A stretch of DNA of 64,000 bases from CAVOJV01 sp963696325 (GTDB taxonomy: Bacteria > Pseudomonadota > Gammaproteobacteria > Competibacterales > Competibacteraceae), in the NCBI GenBank assembly GCA_963696325.1, contig CAVOJV010000072.1, positions 1-64,000 of the forward strand, in the 5' to 3' direction. The notes beneath the pieces are model-generated. The model made no database searches, was not told the origin of the DNA, and saw nothing but the letters and a program-made list of their open reading frames with translations. Each line of letters starts with the position of its first letter. The first letter of the stretch is position 1. Position numbers and translations under genes: made by a program. Of the stretch, positions 19,874-28,862 are shown one piece after another.

Positions 19874-22375
19874 TTGACTGCTGCTGTCTCCGTCCCAGCG
19901 ACCACCGGGCTCAACGATACCCAAGCGCATTCGGCAGCGGAATGCTTTCACTGTGGCCTGCCAATCCCCGCGGGCGTCCATTATTCGGTCTTGCTCAATG
20001 GTAAGGAGCAGTCCATGTGCTGCCGGGGGTGCGCAGCCGTGGCCCAAGCGATTGTGGACGCGGGGCTAACGGACTTTTACCGCCATCGCAGCGAGCCTTC
20101 CCGGCAGGCCGAGGAACTGATCCCGGAGCAATTGCGCGGGTTGCGATTATACGACCGGCCAGATCTGCAAAAGAGCTTCGTGCGGGCCGAGGGGGACTAT
20201 CTGCGGGAGGCGTCGCTGATCCTGGAAGGCATCGTCTGCGCCGCCTGTGTCTGGCTGAATGAACGCCATGTCAATGCCCTGGCTGGCGTCAAGGAGTTTC
20301 GCGTCAATTATTCCACGCATCGTGCCCATCTCACCTGGGATGAGCGGGAGGTCCGCTTGAGCGACATCCTGAGCGCGATTGCCGCTATCGGCTATACGGC
20401 GCACCCCTTCGACCCCAATCGTCAGGAGACTTTACAGAAGCAGGAGCGAGCACTGGCCCTGCGGCGGATCGGCGTCGCCGCGTTGGGCTCCATGCAGGTG
20501 ATGATGCTGGCAGTGGCCATGTATGCTGGTGATTACTACGGTATGGAGGAAGGCATCCGGCGCTTCTTGCGCTGGGTCAGCCTGCTGATTACCATCCCGG
20601 TGATCGGGTATGCGTCCCGTCCCTTTTTCAGCGCCGCCTGGCGGGATCTACGGGTATGGCGTTTAGGCATGGATGTCCCGGTTGCGCTAGCCATCAGCGG
20701 GGCTTTTTGCGCCAGCGCCTGGTACACCTGGCAGGACGGCGGCGAAGTCTATTTCGACTCGATCACCATGTTCACTTTCTTCCTGCTGAGCGGTCGCTTC
20801 CTGGAGATGACCGCTCGCCATCGAGCTGGCCGGATCGGTGAAGAACTGGTGCGGATGCTGCCAGCCACGGCCACCCGGCTCGATGTCAAGGGCGCTGAGG
20901 AAGTCGTCGCGGTGGCTGAACTGGCGCCCGGCGACCGGGTATTGGTCCGTCCGGGCGATACGATTCCCGCGGATGGCCAAGTACTGGAAGGTAGCAGCAG
21001 CGTCGATGAATCCCTGCTCACCGGTGAAAGCATGCCGCTTGCCAAGGGAGCCGCTGCGTACCTGGTGGGAGGTTCAGTCAACGTGGAAAGTCCGCTAGTG
21101 ATGCAGGTGGAGAAAGTCGGTGCCGACACGGTGTTGTCCTCCATCGTGCGCCTGCTGGATCGGGCGCAAAGCGAAAAACCCCACCTTGCCATGCTGGCCG
21201 ACCGAGTGGCTGCCTGGTTCGTCGCCGGCATTCTGGTGATCGCCGCCGGCGTGGCCTGGTGGTGGTGGAGTCAAGCTCCTGACATGGCGGTACGCGTTAC
21301 CCTGGCGGTACTCGTGGTGACTTGTCCGTGTGCGCTGTCGTTGGCCACCCCCGCGGCCATCACTGCGGCTACTGGCGGCCTGACCCGGCTGGGCCTGCTG
21401 ACTACTCGGGGGCATGCTTTGGAAACGCTGGCGCGAGCTACCCATATCGTCTTCGACAAGACCGGCACCTTGACCCATGGCCATTCTAAGCTGGTGGGGG
21501 TGGAGCCGCTGCGCGGGATGGACCGACAACGCTGTCTGGAACTGGCGGCAGCCCTGGAGCGGGGATCTGAGCATCCGCTGGGAAAGGCGTTGCGGGACGC
21601 CGCCGACGGCTTGTTGCAGGCCAGCGATCTGCGCAACACCCCCGGCAAGGGTATTGAGGGATATGTCGAAAGAACCCGCTATCGGCTGGGGAAGCCGGAA
21701 TTCGTAGCTGCCCTTAGTATTGGTACTACCGGGGTGTCAAGGACGGAGCAGGATCCGGCAGTGACCTGGGTTGCCCTCGGTGATGAGCAAGGGGTGCTGG
21801 CCTGGTTTCAACTGGCCGATACCTTGCGTTCGGATGCGCTGGACACGGTGGCCAAGTTGCGAGCCCTGGGGCTGAAGGTGCTGTTGTTGAGTGGCGATCA
21901 GCCGGCGACGGTGGCTGCCATCGCCCGGCAGGTCGGGATTCAAGATGCCGAAGGCGGACTGTTGCCGGCGGACAAGCTGGCGCGGATCAAGACCCTGCAA
22001 GCCGCGGGAGCCGTCGTGGCCATGGTGGGGGATGGGATCAATGACGCACCGGTGCTGGCGGCGGCGCCAGTGTCCATTGCCATGGGCGGTGGTACGGCAG
22101 TGGCGCATGCCGCGGCGGACATGATCCTGCTTGCGGAGAATCTGGATATGCTGGTGCGGGGTTTGAAGACCGCTCGGCGTACTTTGCGTATCATTCGCCA
22201 GAACCTGGCGTGGGCGCTTGCCTATAATCTGGTGGCCCTACCGCTGGCGGCGATTGGTTGGTTGGCTCCCTGGATGGCTGCCCTGGGGATGTCGTTGAGT
22301 TCACTGCTGGTGGTGGCCAATGCGCTGCGGCTTAAAGCGGCGCAACCCATCCGCGCCAGAGGAGGACTGCCATGA
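19874..22375 (+). CDS. ccoI: CcoI-type copper-transporting P1B ATPase
   Basis: Exports copper for cbb3 oxidase assembly. It is 833 residues, from a TTG start seven bases after CAGGAG. In order: an N-terminal Cys-rich region (CFHCGLPIP, CCRGCAAVA), a heavy-metal domain with GIVCAACVW, eight membrane helices, the phosphatase motif TGES, the ion site TCPCALSLATP, the phosphorylation site DKTGTLTHG and the hinge MVGDGINDAPVLA. The long N-terminal region and the location identify it as CcoI rather than a copper-resistance CopA. It overlaps ccoS by 4 bp. Confidence 0.96.
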   Translation: MTAAVSVPATTGLNDTQAHSAAECFHCGLPIPAGVHYSVLLNGKEQSMCCRGCAAVAQAIVDAGLTDFYRHRSEPSRQAEELIPEQLRGLRLYDRPDLQKSFVRAEGDYLREASLILEGIVCAACVWLNERHVNALAGVKEFRVNYSTHRAHLTWDEREVRLSDILSAIAAIGYTAHPFDPNRQETLQKQERALALRRIGVAALGSMQVMMLAVAMYAGDYYGMEEGIRRFLRWVSLLITIPVIGYASRPFFSAAWRDLRVWRLGMDVPVALAISGAFCASAWYTWQDGGEVYFDSITMFTFFLLSGRFLEMTARHRAGRIGEELVRMLPATATRLDVKGAEEVVAVAELAPGDRVLVRPGDTIPADGQVLEGSSSVDESLLTGESMPLAKGAAAYLVGGSVNVESPLVMQVEKVGADTVLSSIVRLLDRAQSEKPHLAMLADRVAAWFVAGILVIAAGVAWWWWSQAPDMAVRVTLAVLVVTCPCALSLATPAAITAATGGLTRLGLLTTRGHALETLARATHIVFDKTGTLTHGHSKLVGVEPLRGMDRQRCLELAAALERGSEHPLGKALRDAADGLLQASDLRNTPGKGIEGYVERTRYRLGKPEFVAALSIGTTGVSRTEQDPAVTWVALGDEQGVLAWFQLADTLRSDALDTVAKLRALGLKVLLLSGDQPATVAAIARQVGIQDAEGGLLPADKLARIKTLQAAGAVVAMVGDGINDAPVLAAAPVSIAMGGGTAVAHAAADMILLAENLDMLVRGLKTARRTLRIIRQNLAWALAYNLVALPLAAIGWLAPWMAALGMSLSSLLVVANALRLKAAQPIRARGGLP

Positions 22376-22578
22376 GCATTGTATATTTTCTCATACCGCT
22401 GGCCTTGTTTGTTATGGGTATTGCCGTGTGGGCGTTCATCTGGTCGGTCAAGACAGGGCAGTTCGATGACCTGGAAGGGCCGGCCCATCGTATCCTGATG
22501 GATGATGATGACCCTCGCATCCCGACTCGAGGGTCTCGGCACAATCGTGATAAATCCTTGAAAGATTTAGATAAATAA
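22372..22578 (+). CDS. ccoS: cbb3-type oxidase assembly protein CcoS
   Basis: A 68-residue protein: one membrane helix (IVYFLIPLALFVMGIAVWAF) and WSVKTGQFDDLEGPAHRIL, the CcoS signature. CcoS is needed for cofactor insertion into cbb3 oxidase. It overlaps the end of ccoI. Confidence 0.92.
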   Translation: MSIVYFLIPLALFVMGIAVWAFIWSVKTGQFDDLEGPAHRILMDDDDPRIPTRGSRHNRDKSLKDLDK

Positions 22579-22617
22579 CTTACCATTTAACCCTGGTTCA
22601 AAAGGGGGATTAAGCTA

Positions 22618-22710
22618 ATGTTCAGCTTTCAGAATTTTCCGCTGGTGATCATCATTGCGCTCATCGTTGTCGCTTGGCTGGTCTTTTTCTCGGTAATCAT
22701 GGGCGGTTAG
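22618..22710 (+). CDS. 30-residue membrane peptide after ccoS
   Basis: ATG at 22618 is preceded at good distance by AAAAGGGGGAT and opens a 30-codon frame that is one membrane helix (PLVIIIALIVVAWLVFFSVI), ending MGG. It lies between ccoS and the operon terminator. No homologue is known to me. The ribosome-binding site, compact helix and operon position support a real small protein. Confidence 0.55.
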   Translation: MFSFQNFPLVIIIALIVVAWLVFFSVIMGG

Positions 22711-22736
22711 CCGCCTTAACCTCCATATTCATAAGT

Positions 22737-22757
22737 GGCCTCTGCGGAGGCCTTTTT
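22737..22757 (+). terminator. intrinsic terminator of the cbb3 operon
   Basis: GGCCTC-TGCG-GAGGCC forms a perfect 6-bp stem with a tetraloop, directly followed by five T. It ends the ccoG-H-I-S set and precedes birA. Confidence 0.85.
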
Positions 22758-22788
22758 CGTTGGGTTGTCTAAGCGTTGGAACTTGGCC

Positions 22789-23769
22789 ATGGGGCGAGAG
22801 CGGCAGATTCTGGAAATTCTCAGTGGCGGCGGGTTTCTCTCCGGTGAGGCGCTGGCTCAGCAACTGGGCGTCAGCCGCGCGGCGGTGTGGAAAATCGTTC
22901 GCGGCTTGCAGGAGTTAGGGGTGGACATTCATGCGGTGCGTGGGCGCGGCTACCATCTGCCCGAGCCACTGGAGTTCTTGGAGCACGACCGGGTCGTCGC
23001 CGAACTGCAGGATGCTGCTCGAAGCTGGGTAAATGGTATCGAAATCCACCAGCGCATCGATTCCACCAATAGCTATCTGATGAGCTGTGCCAAATGCGGG
23101 TTAGCCAGTGGGTCGGCCTGTTTTGCAGAATTGCAGTCAAACGGACGTGGCCGGCGCGGCCGCTCCTGGGTTTCGCCGTTTGCCGCCAATCTTTATCTGT
23201 CCCTGTTGTGGCGGTTTCCCATGGGGCCGGCGCTGTTGACTGGCCTGAGCCTTGCGGTCGGTGTGGCCGTGGCCCGTGCTCTGCGCGGGTTGGGAGTGGC
23301 GGACATCGGCCTGAAGTGGCCAAACGACCTGCTATGGCGGCGGCGCAAGCTCGGTGGAATCTTGCTGGAATTCGGCGGGGAGTCGACGGGACCCTGTTAT
23401 GTGGTCGCGGGGGTGGGCCTGAACGTGGCCATGCCAAAGACAGCCGAGGCTGCCATCGATCAGCCGTGGGTGGATCTGCGCAGTATCATCGGCCTGGGCA
23501 GGGTTTCCCGCAACCGCCTCGCCGCCCATGTGTTGGGCGAAATAGTGCTGGCGTTCGCTGATTTCGAGCGCGACGGCTTCGAGGGATTTCGTCAGGACTG
23601 GGAGCGTTACGATGTAGTAGTAGGACAGCCCATCACTTTGCGCTTGCCTACCAACACGGTCATCGGGATCGCTCGTGGCGTGGACGAAACCGGCGCGTTG
23701 TGTTTGCAGACCGATGCGGGTATCGCGCGTTATCTGGGGGGCGAAGTCAGCTTGAGGTTTACAGAATGA
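22789..23769 (+). CDS. birA: biotin--protein ligase and biotin operon repressor
   Basis: Attaches biotin to carboxylase carrier protein and, through an N-terminal helix-turn-helix, can repress biotin genes. It is 326 residues. The HTH covers about residues 5-60 (LSGEALAQQLGVSRAAVWKI). The ligase motif GRGRRGRSWVSPF, KWPNDLLW and GGILLEF are intact. I chose the Met at 22789 (MGRERQILEIL), since the upstream in-frame GTG would lie inside the terminator stem. It overlaps coaX by 4 bp. Confidence 0.95.
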   Translation: MGRERQILEILSGGGFLSGEALAQQLGVSRAAVWKIVRGLQELGVDIHAVRGRGYHLPEPLEFLEHDRVVAELQDAARSWVNGIEIHQRIDSTNSYLMSCAKCGLASGSACFAELQSNGRGRRGRSWVSPFAANLYLSLLWRFPMGPALLTGLSLAVGVAVARALRGLGVADIGLKWPNDLLWRRRKLGGILLEFGGESTGPCYVVAGVGLNVAMPKTAEAAIDQPWVDLRSIIGLGRVSRNRLAAHVLGEIVLAFADFERDGFEGFRQDWERYDVVVGQPITLRLPTNTVIGIARGVDETGALCLQTDAGIARYLGGEVSLRFTE

Positions 23770-24506
23770 TCCTGTTGGTGGATGCGGGCAATACCCGTAT
23801 CAAGTGGGTGCTGTGGAACGATGGACAGTTTGTCCGGCGCGGTCATGTATTGCACAGGGGTATTGACCGTGCTCTGCTAGGTGAACAATTGTGGGGCGCC
23901 CTGGAACGTCCGGCGGAGGTGGTGATTGCCAGCGTGGCTGGCGCCGAGCTGGTGGAGAGTCTCAATCGCTGGATCAGTGAAACGTGGGCTGTGCCAGCCC
24001 ACTGCGCGGTTTCCGAAGCAGCCGGCTTTGGGATAACCAGTGCCTACGCGGTCCCCGCGCAAATGGGCGCCGATCGCTGGGTGGGTATGATCGGCGCGAG
24101 AAACCGGATTGCCCTCGCCTGTTGTGTGGTGGATCGTGGCACCGCCATCACGATTGACGCTTTGTCGGCTACCGGGGTCCATCGGGGTGGGGTCATTTTC
24201 CCCGGCATTCGCCTGATGCGGGAATCTTTGTATCGGGATACCCGGCAAATTCCCGAGGAGCATAGCGGCCAGGTGGTGCTGTTCGGCGCCAATACCCGCG
24301 ATTGCGTGTGGGGGGGCACGGTGCATGCCGTTGCCACAGCCATCGATGGCATCACTGGCCGCATGCGGGAGGAGCTTGGAGAAGAATCGCTCTGCCTGTT
24401 GACCGGCGGTGACGCCGAAACGTTGTTTCCCTATCTGCGGGGCCGTTACCGCCTGGAACCCGACCTGATATTTCACGGGCTCCTGGTAATCGCCGGCCAC
24501 GCCTGA
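23766..24506 (+). CDS. coaX: type III pantothenate kinase
   Basis: First step of coenzyme A synthesis from pantothenate. The acidic phosphate-loop motif DAGNTRIKW is at the N terminus, with QMGADRWVGMIGA and VVDRGTAITIDAL typical of type III enzymes and GGVIFPGIRLM following. It is 246 residues. The start at 23766 overlaps the birA stop (ATGA). birA-coaX is a frequent pair. Confidence 0.95.
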   Translation: MILLVDAGNTRIKWVLWNDGQFVRRGHVLHRGIDRALLGEQLWGALERPAEVVIASVAGAELVESLNRWISETWAVPAHCAVSEAAGFGITSAYAVPAQMGADRWVGMIGARNRIALACCVVDRGTAITIDALSATGVHRGGVIFPGIRLMRESLYRDTRQIPEEHSGQVVLFGANTRDCVWGGTVHAVATAIDGITGRMREELGEESLCLLTGGDAETLFPYLRGRYRLEPDLIFHGLLVIAGHA

Positions 24507-24590
24507 ACGCGTTAAGGCCGGCAGGTTTAACCTGGCCACCTGTTGATTGGCTGGTTAAGCAGGCTGCAATGATCTAATATTGCACAGGTT

Positions 24591-24666
24591 GCTGGCGTAG
24601 CTCAGTCGGTAGAGCAACTGATTTGTAATCAGTCGGTCGTAGGTTCGATTCCTATCGCCAGCTCCA
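24591..24666 (+). tRNA. tRNA-Thr (UGU)
   Basis: A 76-nt cloverleaf with encoded CCA. The acceptor arm pairs GCTGGCG with CGCCAGC. The anticodon stem ACTGA/TCAGT closes the loop TTTGTAA, giving anticodon TGT at 24624-24626. The T arm contains GGTTCGATTCC. It marks the last core gene before a mobile-element region. Confidence 0.97.
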
Positions 24667-24884
24667 TTAAATCAATAAGTTGCAGACATTTGCCAGAAAT
24701 TATAAAAGTACGGTAGACATATGGTAGACGCCAGAAACCAAAGCTGCCTTGTTTGGCGGGTCTGCTTTTGGTAGTGATTAACAGAGGTCTTGCTTCCTCC
24801 CCCTGGCAGGGAGAAAGGCTAAGACAGGAGGATTGCGGAAAATCGAGAATATAAACAAACACAGTAGTTCCAAGTCTGGCAGGG
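24667..24884. other. non-coding scar downstream of the tRNA
   Basis: About 220 bp without a credible gene. It directly follows the tRNA 3' end and carries a near-repeat GGTAGAC-ATAT-GGTAGAC at 24710-24727. tRNA 3' ends are common integration sites, so this could be a decayed element junction, but I found no second copy of the tRNA end in the window. Confidence 0.3.
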
Positions 24885-25983
24885 TCATGGTACCCGCTCA
24901 GGGACCACGCTATCATTGATGCCGAAAACCTCCTCGGCCAGATGGGTTAACCACGTCAGTAGGGTTTTAAAGCGCAGCGTGTGCAGGTTCAGACGGCGCC
25001 CGCCGCGACGCGGCGTGGCTAAGCACGACCACTGTATCCACACCCAGACGTTACGCAGCACCCAGGGCGATACTGACAAACCGGAACCGCAGGGTCGGGT
25101 TGCGGGTCGAGGTGCGGATGCAGGCTTCACCGAGTTGGCGGTAGCTGGTCTCAATGCCAAAGCGAGAGCGGTACCCCTGATAAACCCAGTGCGTGGTGGG
25201 TGGGCGGATGCCCCAGACGGCGTACACGAGGGTCTGGCGACCCTGGCGCTGGCGCCGACCGCACCAGTTCCGGCACTGGCTGCAGAGGGACACGGTCGCT
25301 CGACGGTGCGCGGCCTTAATCAAGGTATAGCGCGCCCAACCGGACCGCTGTTGGGCGGTGAAGACGCGGGTGCCACTGGGACCCCGAGGATCAGTGGACT
25401 GCCGCCCCCGCTTCACCACCGGCAGGATAAAGGGACGGCGTGCCGCTTGCAGATACCGGATCACCTCGACGCGGTAAAACCCGCGGTCCAGGAGCCGCAG
25501 GGACGGCCGTATCCCCGCGCGGCTGGCGTACTGGAGGAGGCGTTTGAGCACCTCGACTAAGGCCATCCCCGTCTCCACCCGCGTGAGCGCGACGGGGTAA
25601 CGGCGACCGTGCTTGACGAGATAACCGGTGGCGTAGGCGTGAAAAGGGGTGGTGCCGCTGTTGGCCTGACTGCGATAGATCTCTTCGGGGCGGCAGTGCG
25701 GTTGCCCATGGTACGGGCGTAGCTGCAGATCAATGGCTAACCGCCAACGCCGGTGCTGTACCGCCTGCGGTAGTTGCTCGGCAACACTGCGATTGAACTG
25801 CGCTTCTAAGGTCGCCGCGTCCGGACACCGCGCGACCAACGCGTCGCGTACGGCTTGATCACTCGGCGCGTCGCGTAACCGGCTACCGGCGGCAAACAAC
25901 GAACACCGTTGGGCGGCGGCATAAAAGAGTATCTGGAGCACGGCGGTGACCGTGCACTTGGGGCCATAATCCCGCCACTGCAA
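24885..25983 (-). pseudogene. IS4-superfamily (ISH3-like) DDE transposase, frameshifted
   Basis: Cut-and-paste transposase. The first 310 codons carry LAIDLQLRPYHG (first Asp), RLLDRGFYRVEVIRYLQ (second Asp) and YRSRFGIETSYRQ (the Y-R-E signature). After SIALG the frame is lost near 25051; the expected continuation RNVWVWIQWSCLATPRRGG, and a further 40 residues, is found in another frame and ends at 24885. The apparent start at 25983 is TTG, and the same frame stays open upstream to about 26150 without an ATG, so the true N terminus is unclear. I found no inverted repeats. Confidence 0.75.
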
Positions 25984-26311
25984 ATGGTGGCCATGATCAT
26001 CGTTTCGGCCATTGAGGCCCCCGCCGGATAACGAAAGGGACTGCTTAGCGCTGCAACAGAGCTCGCTGGCTGGGCGGAATCGGATGAGCCGAGGGTGGCT
26101 CTCGCCAAGCCTGAGGTCGGAGAGTGGCGGAACCCGAAGAAACCTTTATCCTGCATGGCACCCACCACTGCCGGATAAAGGGGGGTTCCACCATGAGCTA
26201 CGGTAGGCGAAAGCGGTGTCGGTTTCCAGTTTGCCTTGAGCGGGTCTCAGCAGCTTCAGGGGCATGGCGTCGTGGTGCGAGCCGTAACCTAACGTCGCCA
26301 GGGATTGACTC
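25984..26311. other. gap between two mobile genes
   Basis: About 330 bp. On the minus strand it is open in the frame of the transposase to its left and may hold that protein's N terminus. Two GCCGGATAA words occur (26025 and 26172), but nothing else interpretable. Confidence 0.3.
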
Positions 26312-27986
26312 ATGAAGCGCTGGGAACGGGCCACCCAAGTACTCAAGTTGCCGGCGGCGGAAGCGGAGTTGGCGAAGAACGAGCTCGGTTCGCACCGGCA
26401 GGTAGCCGCGCAGGTGGGGATTCCCCGGAGCACGTTGCAGTATTGGCAGCAACGCCAAGAGGCACTGGCGGCAATGCCGGCAGTAGTGGCTTTTTTTGAG
26501 TCGCCGGAGGGTCTGGTGTTGCTGCATCGCTTGCTGGTCGCTGCCCACGTGGTGATTACGCTGCTCGGTAGTGGTGGGATCCGACGGGTGTGCGGGTGGT
26601 TGGAATGGACCGGATTGAATCGTTTTGTGGCCGCCTCTTATGGCGCGCAGCAGCAGGTCGGGACGGTGCTCGAGACCGCCACCGTCGGTTTTGGACAGCA
26701 GGAGAAGACGCGGTTGGCGAAGGCGATGCCCTCGCGGAAAATCACCACCTGCCAGGATGAAACGTTTCATCCCGAGCCATGTTGGGTGGCCCTCGAGCCG
26801 GTGTCGAACTTTATTCTGCTGGAACAGTATGCGCCCACGCGGACGGCAGCCGCGTGGCAAGCGGCGCTGGTCGAAGCGCTCAAAGAATTGCCGGTAGAGG
26901 TCATTCAGTCGACCAGCGATGAAGCGCAGGCGATTCGGTGCCACGTCGAACAGCCCTTGGGGGCGCACCATTCACCGGATCTGTTCCACGTCCAGCAGGA
27001 GGTGGTGAAAGGCACCGCGGGGGCGTTGGCGGCCAAGACCCGGCCGGCCGAACAGGCGCTGACCACGGCCACCCGCGAACTGGCGCGTCAGTCCCAAGCA
27101 GCGGCCGCCGGCGCCAACTCGGGTTCCGGTCCGTCCCCGGAGCGCGGCCTACGGCTGCCTCAGGCGCAATGGCAATGCACCGCCGCCGCGGTGGCGCTGG
27201 AGGAGGCACACGCCCAGCAAGCGCAGGCCCAGCAGGCGATTCAGGCCATCAACCGCGCCGATCTCCTCCCTTTCAGTTGGAAACCGGCCAGCCCCAAAGC
27301 ACTGCGGACGGAGAGCGCCAGTTGGAGCAGGCCTTTGCCCACCTCGAGCAAGTCGCCGACCCCGCCTCGCTGTCGCAGCGCTGTCGCGAGCGGCGGCAAA
27401 AGGCGCGGCGGGTAGTCACCGACCTGCTGGCGACGGTGACGTTCTTCATCATGACCGTGACCGCCAAGATCGAGGCGCTCGACTTGGCGCCGGAAGTAGC
27501 AAGCGTCGTCTTGAACCCACGGATTCCAGCCTTATATTGGCGTCGGGTGGCCGCGCAAACCACCGACTGCGAGCAGCGTCAGCGCCTGCAGCAACCCGCC
27601 ACCGAGTTGATCGCCCTCCTCAATGCGCCGGGGAGGCGGTTGACCGGACTGCCGCCCGACGAGTTGGCCCTGCTCGAACCGGTCGCTACTGAAAGCGCCC
27701 CCCTGTTTCAGCGCTCCAGTTCCTGTGTCGAAGGCCGCAATGGGCAATGAGCGCTGCATCATCATCACCGGCATCGGATCCGTCCCCGCACGCGGGCCGC
27801 GTTGACGACCATTCACAACTATTTCATCCGCCGTCCCGAGGGCACTACCCCGGCCAACGCTGCTTTGGCAGCAAACCGGCCGACCGCTTCGAGTGGTTAC
27901 TGGACCACGTCCCGATGCCGGCTAGGCCAGCACGAAAACGGCCGCCACCATCGGTGGCGAAATCCCTCTTGAGAGCCGTCGCATGA
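26312..27986 (+). pseudogene. DUF6399-type mobile-element gene, multiply broken
   Basis: Three consecutive frames make one protein. The first (from 26312) has an HTH-like start (VAAQVGIPRSTLQYWQQRQE) and CQDETFHPEPCWVALEP. Near 27260 the frame changes and continues PFQLETGQPQS through a long helical region to SSSCVEGRNGQ. A TGA at 27748 is then in frame, after which ALHHHHRHR and LTTIHNYFIRRPEGTTPAN follow, and a missing base near 27866 leads to FGSKPADRFEWLLDHVP and the stop at 27986. VEGRNG and the terminal FEWLLD box match DUF6399 as I know it, a family that looks transposase-related. Function is not established. Confidence 0.65.
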
Positions 27987-27990
27987 GGTA

Positions 27991-28446
27991 ATGGCCCAAA
28001 CGATGATCATGGCCTTCGCACAGCGCAGCATTGCCCTGATCGAGCGCTGGCTGACGCCGCTCTTCGATCTGTCGATCCGGCTTTATGTCGCCAGCGTGTT
28101 CTTCAAGTCCGGCCTGACCAAGATCCAGGACTGGAGCTCGACGGTGGCGCTCTTCCAGTACGAGTATCAGGTACCCGTCCTGCCGCCGGAACTGGCGGCC
28201 CTCATGGGGACCGCCGGCGCACTCGGCTTGCCCATCCTCCTCGCACTCGGCCTGGCTGGGCGTTTTGGCGCCGCCGGTCTGTCGGTGATGAATGTCATAG
28301 CCGTTATTTCCTATGCCGATCTTTCCGATCTCGGCCGTCAGGATCATGTGCTGTGGGGCGCGCTACTGCGGGTCATTCTCTTTCACGGGCCAGGGCGCTG
28401 GTCGCTGGATTACTGGCTGAAGCAGCGCTGGGGAAGAGCGCACTAA
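27991..28446 (+). CDS. DoxX family membrane protein
   Basis: A 151-residue protein with four predicted helices. LSIRLYVASVFFKSGLTKI and FQYEYQVPVLPPELAA are typical of DoxX; LPILLALGLAGRFGAAGLSV is the central helix pair. DoxX-type proteins are associated with quinone or thiol redox processes, but this one cannot be assigned. The start could also be at 28009 (MAFAQRS). It lies alone among mobile remnants. Confidence 0.82.
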   Translation: MAQTMIMAFAQRSIALIERWLTPLFDLSIRLYVASVFFKSGLTKIQDWSSTVALFQYEYQVPVLPPELAALMGTAGALGLPILLALGLAGRFGAAGLSVMNVIAVISYADLSDLGRQDHVLWGALLRVILFHGPGRWSLDYWLKQRWGRAH

Positions 28447-28841
28447 ATGACTGCCTTCTGCTGATCGAGTCGCTGAAAGGATAAAATCGGCATTGATCAC
28501 TGACCGCTTTAGACGTCCTAGGAGCCATTCGTGATCAATATCCAAGCGACTGGCCATCGGCCTGAACGGCCATTGAGGACAGGCACCTTGAGCGTCAGCT
28601 GCACTTCGCATTGCAGCCGTTCATCCTGGCCCGCTGAAAAAACTGGGCCGACGAGTCTGGGCGACCGCTTACCGAAAAACGCTACTCACCCTATCGACCC
28701 ATTACAGCCATCGGCACTGCCTTTGTCATAGGGCGGCTTCATAAACATGGCTGTCGCTTGCCAAGAAGATAAATTGCAAACCACCGTAACAAACGCGATC
28801 CGAATCTCAAGGAACTGACTCTATCCGTGGTCTGACCCCGA
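28447..28841. other. gene-free stretch
   Basis: About 395 bp between DoxX and the VTT protein with no convincing gene in either strand. Its right end holds a tandem 16-bp repeat. GTGATCAATATC and GGTATTGATCAC-like words are absent as pairs; I see no other structure. Confidence 0.4.
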
Positions 28842-28862
28842 TTACTTCTGACCCCGATTACT
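28831..28862. repeat. tandem repeat, two 16-bp units
   Basis: TCTGACCCCGATTACT occurs twice head to tail. The second-strand stop codon of the VTT gene (28842-28844) lies inside it. It may be a duplication made when the gene's 3' end was joined to foreign DNA. Confidence 0.8.

Noticed and set aside
24629..24916. Minus-strand frame of 95 codons reaching into the tRNA
   Set aside because: It ends as an antisense read of the tRNA (LAIGIEPTTD-type tail), a well-known false gene.
25051..25983. Programmed frameshift in the IS4-superfamily transposase
   Set aside because: No slippery A or T run is present at the frame change near 25051; the break removes a needed C terminus, so decay or error is simpler.
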